Origin: Actinomycetota bacterium
GTDB taxonomy: Bacteria > Actinomycetota > Thermoleophilia > UBA2241
Direction: 5' to 3'
NCBI GenBank assembly: GCA_003157715.1
Contig: PMKK01000341.1
Coordinates: forward strand, 1-11,248
DNA length: 11,248 nucleotides
The notes beneath the pieces are model-generated. The model made no database searches. It was not told the DNA's origin and saw only the letters and a list, made by a program, of their open reading frames with translations. The translations under genes and the position numbers were made by a program. This document shows, in pieces, positions 5,980 to 11,248 of this stretch (position 1 is its first letter; every line of letters begins with the position of its first letter).

Positions 5980-7644
5980 GTGTGCACGACGATGGTGCCC
6001 ATAGGCGACAGCGACAGCGACAGCGACGGCGGCGACGGCCGCGACGGTCAGGTCGTCGGCTTCATCGACATCGGCACCAACTCGGTGCGACTCATGCTGG
6101 TGCGGATCTCGGCCAACCGCTCCTATCACGTGGTCAACCTGCAGCGCGAGGTGGTGCGTCTCGGCGAAGAGGAGTTCGCCGACCATCTGCTGCGCCCGGC
6201 GGCCATCGAGCGCGCCGTGCTGGTCTGCCGCTCGTTTGCCGGGCTCGCCCGCAGCCACGGCGCCGGCGAGATCGTCGCCGTCGCCACATCGGCCACCCGT
6301 GAAGCGCGCAACCAGGGCGTCCTGGTGGCGCGGCTGCGGGCCGAGGCCGGACTCGACGTCCACGTCGTCTCCGGCCTCGAAGAGGCGCGCCTCATCTATC
6401 TGGGCGTGCTCGGCCGGGTGGAGCTCGGCGAGCGCACCGCGTTCTGCCTCGACATCGGCGGCGGCAGTACCGAGGTGATCGTCGGCGACGTCCGCCGGCA
6501 CTTGTTCCTCGACAGCCTGCCGCTGGGCGCCGTGCGCCTGGCCGGCGACCCCAACCTGCCCGACGTCTCCGGCCGCGTGTCGAGCGACGACTATCAGCGT
6601 CTGCAACGCGCCGTGCGCCTGGCGTCGGTGCACGCGGTCAAGGCCGTGCGCGAGTTCGACGTCGACGTGGCCTACGGTACGTCGGGTACGGTGCGCAACG
6701 TCGCGGCCGTGGCGGCCCGGGTGCTGCACGACCGCGAGCCGAGCCGCGACGAGACGGCCAGCCTCGCCGACGTGCGCAAGGTGGTCAAGCTGCTGCGTGG
6801 CTTGCCGCTCGAGGAACGGCGGGGCGTGCCCGGCCTGAATCCCGACCGCGCCGATATCGTGGTCGCCGGCGCGGTCGTGCTCGAGACGCTGATGACCGAC
6901 CTCGAGCTGCCCGCCGTGACGGCGCTGACCGAGTGCGGCCTGCGCGACGGCATGTTGATGGACTACCTTTCGCGCGGCCCGCATGCCGCCCTGGTGCACG
7001 AGCTGACCGTCCGCGAGCGCAGCGTCCTGCAGCTCGTGCGGGCCTGCCGGGCCGACGAGTCCCATGCCCGTCATGTCGCCCGCCTGGCGCTCGAGCTGTT
7101 CGACAGCTCGCGCGAGGCGGGCTTCCACAAGCTCGGCGCCGAAGAGCGCGAGCTGCTCGACTGCGCCGCTCTGCTGCACGACATCGGGACCTTCATCTCG
7201 TACCCGAACCATCACCTGCACTCGGCCTATCTCATCGCCAACACCGACATGCTCGGGTTCGACCAGCGCGAGATCGCCATCATGGCGGCGACCGTGCTGT
7301 TCCATCGCAAGGCCACGCCGAGCGCGCGCGAGGCGGTCTACGCGCGCCTCGAGGGCGCCGATCGAAAGCGGGTGCAGACACTCGCCAACCTGCTGCGGCT
7401 GGCCGAGCGCCTCGATCGCAGCCACGGCGCCGTGGTGCGGCATGCGACGCTGCGCGCCGACGGGCGGCGGGCCCTGACGCTGCGTCTGGCGACGAACGGC
7501 CCGGCGCAGCTCGAGCTGTGGGGCCTGGAGAACCGGCGTGGTTCGATGGAGAAGGCGATGGGCCGTCGCCTGACGTTCGAGGTCGCGCCGGCCGGCGCGA
7601 CCGAACCTACAGTTCGCCGACGACCTTCGCCAGACGCCGGCTGA
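5980..7644 (+). CDS. ppx: Exopolyphosphatase, Ppx/GppA family with C-terminal HD domain
   Basis: The enzyme hydrolyses terminal phosphate from polyphosphate, and some family members also pppGpp. The 554 residues are about the length of E. coli Ppx. Phosphate loop 1 is FIDIGTNSVRLML (28-40), the catalytic glutamate lies in SGLEEARLIYLG (131-142), loop 2 is LDIGGGSTEV (157-166), and YGTSGTVRN (232-240) and TECGLRDGML (317-326) complete the actin-like domain. From about 340 the HD-type helical domain includes LLHDIG (398-403) and HHLHSAYLI. The N-terminus carries an acidic DSDSDSDGGDG tract encoded by a hexanucleotide repeat. GTG 5980 has GGGG 5 nt upstream; ATG 5992 is an equally plausible start. 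Its last 38 bp overlap, tail to tail, the CYTH-CHAD gene. Ppx versus GppA preference is inferred from the polyphosphate neighbours. Confidence 0.93.
   Translation: MCTTMVPIGDSDSDSDGGDGRDGQVVGFIDIGTNSVRLMLVRISANRSYHVVNLQREVVRLGEEEFADHLLRPAAIERAVLVCRSFAGLARSHGAGEIVAVATSATREARNQGVLVARLRAEAGLDVHVVSGLEEARLIYLGVLGRVELGERTAFCLDIGGGSTEVIVGDVRRHLFLDSLPLGAVRLAGDPNLPDVSGRVSSDDYQRLQRAVRLASVHAVKAVREFDVDVAYGTSGTVRNVAAVAARVLHDREPSRDETASLADVRKVVKLLRGLPLEERRGVPGLNPDRADIVVAGAVVLETLMTDLELPAVTALTECGLRDGMLMDYLSRGPHAALVHELTVRERSVLQLVRACRADESHARHVARLALELFDSSREAGFHKLGAEERELLDCAALLHDIGTFISYPNHHLHSAYLIANTDMLGFDQREIAIMAATVLFHRKATPSAREAVYARLEGADRKRVQTLANLLRLAERLDRSHGAVVRHATLRADGRRALTLRLATNGPAQLELWGLENRRGSMEKAMGRRLTFEVAPAGATEPTVRRRPSPDAG
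6005..6028 (+). repeat. Hexanucleotide microsatellite encoding an acidic Asp-Ser tract
   Basis: GCGACA is repeated three times exactly (6005-6022), then GCGACG (6023-6028), encoding the DSDSDSD tract at the Ppx N-terminus. Gain or loss of units would keep the frame. Confidence 0.8.
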
Positions 7645-9850
7645 AGCCGTCGCCGCGGATCTTGACCCACATCCGCGGGAAGGTGTCGACCAGGCGGTTG
7701 AGCTCCTCCTGGCGGGCCGCGAGGTAGGTGGCCACGCCGGGCGCGACGATCATCTTCAGGGCGCGCCGGACGTTGGTGGCCGGTGGCTCCCAGGTTCCCC
7801 AGGTGAGGAAGTTGCGCAGGACGTTGCAGGTCACGACGGCGTCCTGAAGGTCGCCCAGGTGGTCCTGCATGTCCTTGGTGGCGCCGATCAGCGGTTTGGC
7901 GTCGGGTCCCAGCACCTCTTCGAAGAACTCGAACGTGTACCGCATGGCCTTGCCCGCGATGCGCAGGCGATGAAAGCGCACGAGCGGTGTGTCGTGCCCG
8001 GTGATGACGTCGTCGTAGGCCCACACGCCGGCGACGCGGTCGTAGAGGACCGCCGGCAGGACGTGGGCGACGCGGTGCGGGCGTGCCTCGCCGTCGTCGT
8101 CGATGAAGCCGAGGCTCGCCCGCCCCGGGTCGTCGAGCAAGGCGCTGAAGGCCTCGACGAAGCGCGGGTAGCGGCCGCCGTCGAGGTACTCGATCATCGC
8201 CCCGCGGGCGTGCTCACGGCGTTCCTGCCAGACTGCCAGCAGCGGTTCGAGGTCGCCGCGGCGCGACTCGGGCAGCGAGTCGAGGTAGACGATCGTCTTC
8301 TCGTGGAACACGTCGAGATCGCGCACGGCGCCGAGCATGCGGCCCGTGCGGCGCAGCCCATGGTCGATCGGCCGCATGACGCCGGCATCGAGATAGGGCC
8401 CGAACACCCGTAGCGCGGCCCGCATGCGGCGCGTGGCGACCCGCATGTCGTGCAGATCCTCGATGTCGCCGCCCTCGCGCGTGCCGGCCTCATGGTCGAG
8501 CATGCGGTCGAACTGGAAGCGCAGCATCTTGAAGGCCGCCTCGGCCATCGTGTCGGACTTGCGGATACCGGGGCGCGCCGGCCGTCGGATGGGCGCTGTG
8601 GGCGCCGCTGGCGTGGCGGTCGCGGCCGGTGCCCGGGACGGCGCGTCGATCTCTGCCGGCTTCGCCGGGGGCGCCGGGAGCGCGGGCGCGGAGCCCTTGG
8701 CCGCCGTTCCCGCCGCCGGCTTGGCAGGCTTCGCCTCGCCCGCCGCCGTCTTGCCGCGCTTCGCCTCGCTCGCCGCCGGCTTGGCAGGCTTCGCCTCGCG
8801 CTCTGCCTTCTTGCCCGTGACACTCGTGCCGGCGGCGGCCTTGGAACGCGGCCTCTTTGCGGCCGGGGCCACGGGCGGCTGGGCGCTCGCGGCGGCGGCA
8901 GTGGCCGGGACTGCGGCCGGAGCCGTGGTTGACACTGCGGTCGGGACTGGTCCGGCGGGTCGTGGCGCGCGCGCGACGAGGCGCTTGGGGAAGATCGCCA
9001 GGCCCTCGTGGCGGAACCTGTTGAGCCAGTAGCGCACGGTGCGTGGCGCCACGCCGGCGCGGGTGGCCGCCTCGCGCTGCAGCGCGCCGCCGTGGATCGC
9101 GAGCAGCACGCGCGCACGGCGTCCGGCCGCGTCGGTGCGTCGCGCGATGCGGTTCAGGAGATGCTCCTCGTCACTCGTAAGCAGGCTGCCGCCGCGGGGC
9201 TCGTCGGCGAGCGCCGCCATGGCGCGTTCGAATTTCGAGAGCGGCTGCGCGGCAAGGCCGAACTCGTCGTGCAGCGCGGCGGCGATGGCCGTCAGGTCGG
9301 CTTCGGTGCCGTCGGCCTTGAGCTCGGCTTCGACTTCGTAGGCGGGTGGCAGGGGAACGTCGCCGGCCACGATGACGAGCGTGTCCAGCGAGAGCTCGGC
9401 CACGGTGCGACCGTCCCGTGTCAGGGGGCGCAGCACGCGGCGCTGGCGGACTTCGACGAGCGGTCGCAGGGACCGCGAGCCGGCCGCCGACAGCACCTGC
9501 TCGCGCGCCTCGCCTGCCGGCCAGCTCGCCGGCCGACCGGCCGGCGAGCTGGCCGGCAGGTCGATCTCCCACTCCGCGCGGCGGTGGATGGCGTCGCCGG
9601 TGCCGGTGCCCTGCGCGCCGCCGGGCGCGCCGCTGCGCCGCTTGACCGTGATGACCACGCGGTCGCCGCGGTCGCGGCGCCGGCACACTATGCCGGCCGC
9701 CTGCAGGACGCGGTCGTCTGAGTCGAGATAGATGTCGGACATCTCGGCGACTTCGCGGCTACCCCCCTGGTAACCGGCAAGCTCGTCGAGGAGGTCGAGC
9801 CGCTCGAGGGCGGCGGCGTCGGGCGCGCTGAACTTGGCCTCTATTTCCAT
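7607..9850 (-). CDS. CYTH - helix-turn-helix - Ala/Pro/Lys linker - CHAD fusion protein
   Basis: The 747-residue protein has four parts. Residues 1-215 form a CYTH (triphosphate tunnel) domain: EIEAKF (2-7), IVCRRRDRGDRVVITVKRR (54-72), AEWEIDLP (92-99), VEVRQRRVL (132-140) and YEVEAELKADGTEADL (171-186), ending in SKFERAM. Residues 226-290 are a helix-turn-helix resembling regulators and IS630-type transposase N-termini: RARVLLAIHGGALQREAA (245-262), GVAPRTVRYWLNRFRHEGL (266-284). Residues 291-430 are an Ala/Pro/Lys linker with EAKPAKPAA twice, like histone H1 tails. Residues 435-747 are CHAD with LHDMRVATRRMRAALRVF (466-483), RMLGAVRDLDVF (504-515), FHRLRIAGKAMRYTFEFFEE (626-645) and HLGDLQDA (664-671). 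CHAD domains bind polyphosphate; CYTH domains bind triphosphates. ATG 9850 follows the sixA stop by 10 nt, with an AGGTGA ribosome site overlapping that stop, so it is operonic with ppk1 and sixA. The HTH suggests a DNA-binding polyphosphate effector (inference). Confidence 0.92.
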   Translation of the reverse strand: MEIEAKFSAPDAAALERLDLLDELAGYQGGSREVAEMSDIYLDSDDRVLQAAGIVCRRRDRGDRVVITVKRRSGAPGGAQGTGTGDAIHRRAEWEIDLPASSPAGRPASWPAGEAREQVLSAAGSRSLRPLVEVRQRRVLRPLTRDGRTVAELSLDTLVIVAGDVPLPPAYEVEAELKADGTEADLTAIAAALHDEFGLAAQPLSKFERAMAALADEPRGGSLLTSDEEHLLNRIARRTDAAGRRARVLLAIHGGALQREAATRAGVAPRTVRYWLNRFRHEGLAIFPKRLVARAPRPAGPVPTAVSTTAPAAVPATAAAASAQPPVAPAAKRPRSKAAAGTSVTGKKAEREAKPAKPAASEAKRGKTAAGEAKPAKPAAGTAAKGSAPALPAPPAKPAEIDAPSRAPAATATPAAPTAPIRRPARPGIRKSDTMAEAAFKMLRFQFDRMLDHEAGTREGGDIEDLHDMRVATRRMRAALRVFGPYLDAGVMRPIDHGLRRTGRMLGAVRDLDVFHEKTIVYLDSLPESRRGDLEPLLAVWQERREHARGAMIEYLDGGRYPRFVEAFSALLDDPGRASLGFIDDDGEARPHRVAHVLPAVLYDRVAGVWAYDDVITGHDTPLVRFHRLRIAGKAMRYTFEFFEEVLGPDAKPLIGATKDMQDHLGDLQDAVVTCNVLRNFLTWGTWEPPATNVRRALKMIVAPGVATYLAARQEELNRLVDTFPRMWVKIRGDGFSRRLAKVVGEL
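8711..8799 (-). repeat. 30-bp tandem repeat in the CYTH-CHAD linker, three copies
   Basis: Copies begin at 8711, 8741 and 8771. The first and third share 29 identical bases (beginning CGCCGCCGGCTTGGCAGG); the middle one has a few changes. In the minus-strand gene each unit gives ten residues, read as EAKPAKPAAS / EAKRGKTAAG / EAKPAKPAAG. The 30-bp period keeps the frame, so copy number could vary. Confidence 0.85.
9513..9560. repeat. Perfect 23-bp inverted repeat inside the CYTH coding region
   Basis: Positions 9513-9535 are the exact reverse complement of 9538-9560, with AC between them. It encodes about residues 98-113, a Pro/Ala/Ser-rich stretch (PASSPAGRPASWPAGE) between two CYTH strands, a place where a loop insertion is tolerable. 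It could be an in-frame palindromic element or a transcript hairpin. Confidence 0.85.
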
Positions 9851-9860
9851 GACCGGGACG

Positions 9861-10340
9861 TCACCTTTCTGGGCCGAAGACGCGCGGCGGCAGCAGCCAG
9901 ACGAGTGTGCCGCGCATGGTCTGCTCGTCGAGGTCCACTCTGGCCACGCCCGCCTTCTTGACGACCACCGTGCCGCCGGTGAGCTGGCCGATGACGGCGC
10001 TGAACTCGGGCTCGTGTCCGACCAGCATGAGGGTCTGGGCACCGCTGTGCTCGGCGACGATCGTGGCCAGACGCTTGCGGTCGAAGCCGTGTGCCAGGCG
10101 CTCGTCGTCGGCCAGGCGGTCGGGGCAGCCGAGCGTGGCGGCGGCGATCTCGGCGGTCTGATGGGCACGCGCCAGGGGGCTGCTCAGCACGGCGTCGATA
10201 GAGAGCCCCGCCCTGGCGAGCAGGGCGGCGACCTGCTCGACGACGGCACGGCCGTCGCCGGTGAGGGGACGCTCCGCGTCGGGGCCTTGCCACTCGCTCT
10301 TCGAGCCGGCCGGGCCGTGGCGGAAGAAGATGAGCTGCAC
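9861..10340 (-). CDS. sixA: SixA-type phosphohistidine phosphatase (histidine phosphatase superfamily)
   Basis: SixA-type enzymes dephosphorylate phosphohistidine on proteins. The 159-residue protein shows the catalytic RHG (7-9, H8), SSPLARAHQTAEI (53-65) with R58, and the second catalytic histidine in VGHEPEFSAVIG (107-118, H109). The short length and the direct RHG start fit SixA rather than phosphoglycerate mutase. The start is GTG 10340 with a weak GAGAGA ribosome site; the residues before it are ppk1 sequence in another frame. It lies 11 nt after the ppk1 stop and 10 nt before the CYTH-CHAD start. The position next to PPK1, which works through a phosphohistidine intermediate, raises the idea that PPK1 or a CHAD partner is a substrate (inference). 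Hydrolysis of a small phosphorylated metabolite is the alternative. Confidence 0.88.
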   Translation of the reverse strand: MQLIFFRHGPAGSKSEWQGPDAERPLTGDGRAVVEQVAALLARAGLSIDAVLSSPLARAHQTAEIAAATLGCPDRLADDERLAHGFDRKRLATIVAEHSGAQTLMLVGHEPEFSAVIGQLTGGTVVVKKAGVARVDLDEQTMRGTLVWLLPPRVFGPER

Positions 10341-10351
10341 CGGTATCTCTC

Positions 10352-11248
10352 TCAGCTGCCGGCAGGCAGGCGACGCTTGCCGCGGCGCCGGTCGGACTGG
10401 GCCGGGCTGCCCGCCCGGCCGGAGGCGTGCTCGATGAACCAGGCCTGGCTGTCGAGCGGTTCCTCGCCTTCGGCCGGCGCGGCGTGGACGTAGCTGCCGT
10501 CGGCCTGCATGAAGCGCGCCTTGACGTTGTCGCGGAGGTAGACCGCGAGTATGTCGTCGCGCAGGCGTCGCACGAGAGCCTTGTCTTCGACGGGAAAAAG
10601 GACTTCGACGCGCCGGTTCAGGTTGCGCGGCATGAGGTCGGCGCTGCCCACCAGCACCTCTTCGGCGCCGCCGTTGCGAAACCAGTAGATGCGGCTGTGT
10701 TCGAGGAACCGCCCGACGATGCTCGTGACCTTGATGTTGTCGCTCACGCCGGGGATGCCGGGACGCAGCGAGCACATGCCGCGCACCAGCAGGTCGACCT
10801 TGACTCCTGCCTGGGAGGCCCTGTAGAGGGTGGCGATCATCTTGCGGTCGATCAGCGAGTTCATCTTGAAGATGAGGTGGCCGCCCCGGCCGGCGACCTG
10901 GTGGTCGATCTCGCGTTCGAGCAGCTCTTCGAAGCGTTCACGCAGGTTGATCGGTCCGACCAGGAGTTTCTTGTAGTCGCGCGAGCGCGAGAAGCCGGTG
11001 AGGAAGTTGAAGAGCTCGGTGGCATCCTGGCCGATGACCTCGTCGCAGGTGAACAGGTCGAGGTCGGTGTACAGGCGGGCGGTCACGACGTTGTAGTTGC
11101 CGGTGCCGAGGTGGACGTAGCGCCTGATGCCGTCGCCCTCGCGGCGCACGACCATGGCGATCTTGGAGTGCGTCTTGATGCCGACGAGGCCGTAGACCAC
11201 ATGCACGCCCTCGTCTTCGAGTGCCCGCGCCCACTCGATGTTGCTCTC
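10352..11248 (-). CDS. ppk1: Polyphosphate kinase 1, C-terminal 298 residues; N-terminus cut by window edge
   Basis: PPK1 polymerises the gamma phosphate of ATP into polyphosphate, reversibly, via an autophosphorylated histidine. The frame is open to the right edge (reading ESNIEWARALEDEGVHVVYG), so the true start lies outside. Visible residues include YGLVGIKTHSKIAMVVRR with the likely phosphorylated histidine (H27 of this fragment), VHLGTGNYN (46-53), SLIDRKMIATLYRASQAGVK (131-150), LVRGMCSLRPGIPGVSDNI (154-172), GRFLEHSRIYWF with the second histidine (H184), and SADLMPRNLNRRVEVLFPV (202-220). These are near-invariant PPK1 motifs, so the enzyme should be active. The last 25 residues are basic and lie beyond the usual end. 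The stop at 10352-10354 is 11 nt before the sixA start, making it the first visible gene of a ppk1-sixA-CYTH/CHAD operon. Confidence 0.96.
   Translation of the reverse strand, partial: ESNIEWARALEDEGVHVVYGLVGIKTHSKIAMVVRREGDGIRRYVHLGTGNYNVVTARLYTDLDLFTCDEVIGQDATELFNFLTGFSRSRDYKKLLVGPINLRERFEELLEREIDHQVAGRGGHLIFKMNSLIDRKMIATLYRASQAGVKVDLLVRGMCSLRPGIPGVSDNIKVTSIVGRFLEHSRIYWFRNGGAEEVLVGSADLMPRNLNRRVEVLFPVEDKALVRRLRDDILAVYLRDNVKARFMQADGSYVHAAPAEGEEPLDSQAWFIEHASGRAGSPAQSDRRRGKRRLPAGS

Noticed and set aside
5662..7443. 593-codon minus-strand open frame opposite ppx
   Set aside because: Antisense shadow of ppx and the start of ppk2; His/Gly/Ala/Val-rich with no recognisable domain.
8711..8799. Possible CRISPR-like repeat array (30-bp spacing)
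   Set aside because: Repeats are contiguous without spacers and encode a regular protein linker.
8990..9175. HTH as remnant of an IS630 transposase inserted in the gene
   Set aside because: No DDE catalytic domain, no terminal repeats, and the frame is intact on both sides, so a domain fusion is the better reading; ancient recruitment remains possible.
9851..10168. N-terminal extension of the CYTH-CHAD protein
   Set aside because: It overlaps sixA out of frame, is Pro/Arg/Ser-rich, and CYTH proteins begin with the EIEAKF motif right after ATG 9850.
10341..10775. N-terminal extension of SixA
   Set aside because: Lies inside ppk1 in another frame; SixA proteins begin directly before the RHG motif.

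Overview
The window is GC-rich (clearly over 60% by eye) with strong G/C bias at third codon positions and frequent GTG starts. It reads as ordinary bacterial chromosome, not a mobile island: I see no transposase, integrase, tRNA, rRNA or CRISPR array. The gene mix suits a high-GC actinobacterial-type lineage, perhaps a deep-branching one: class I PPK2, PPK1 followed by a SixA-type phosphatase, a CYTH/CHAD protein, a DUF5658-like membrane protein and a short LapA-type protein. That placement is inference from gene content.

Left part (1-2007, all minus strand). A DUF5658-like membrane protein runs off the left edge. It overlaps by ATGA with an upstream anchored beta-propeller gene. Upstream of the propeller gene lies an array of six GCGAC[C/G] hexamers spaced about one helical turn apart. 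Next comes a small carboxymuconolactone-decarboxylase-type protein that lacks the usual cysteines.

Middle part (2202-4919, all plus strand). A class III PLP aminotransferase ends in a 16-bp perfect hairpin. It is followed by a two-helix LapA-like membrane protein, an endonuclease III with all catalytic and Fe-S residues, and a 51-residue cysteine-rich protein whose stop codon lies inside another strong hairpin.

Right part (5042-11248). This is a polyphosphate block. Class I PPK2 (minus) is divergent from an exopolyphosphatase, Ppx/GppA with an HD domain (plus). Ppx converges, with a 38-bp overlap, on a tightly packed minus-strand operon: ppk1 (C-terminal part only, cut by the right edge), sixA-like phosphatase, then a large CYTH-HTH-linker-CHAD protein. 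The block therefore holds enzymes that make polyphosphate (PPK1), spend it on nucleotides (PPK2) and hydrolyse it (Ppx). It also holds a phosphohistidine-phosphatase-type enzyme next to the phosphohistidine-using PPK1, and a candidate polyphosphate-binding protein.

The most unusual item is that last protein (7607-9850). Between its CYTH and CHAD domains it carries a transposase/regulator-style helix-turn-helix and a long Ala/Pro/Lys-rich, histone-H1-like linker containing a 30-bp tandem DNA repeat. Its CYTH coding region also contains a perfect 23-bp inverted repeat that encodes an apparent loop insertion. A polyphosphate-sensing DNA- or nucleoid-binding protein is the most interesting hypothesis the window supports.
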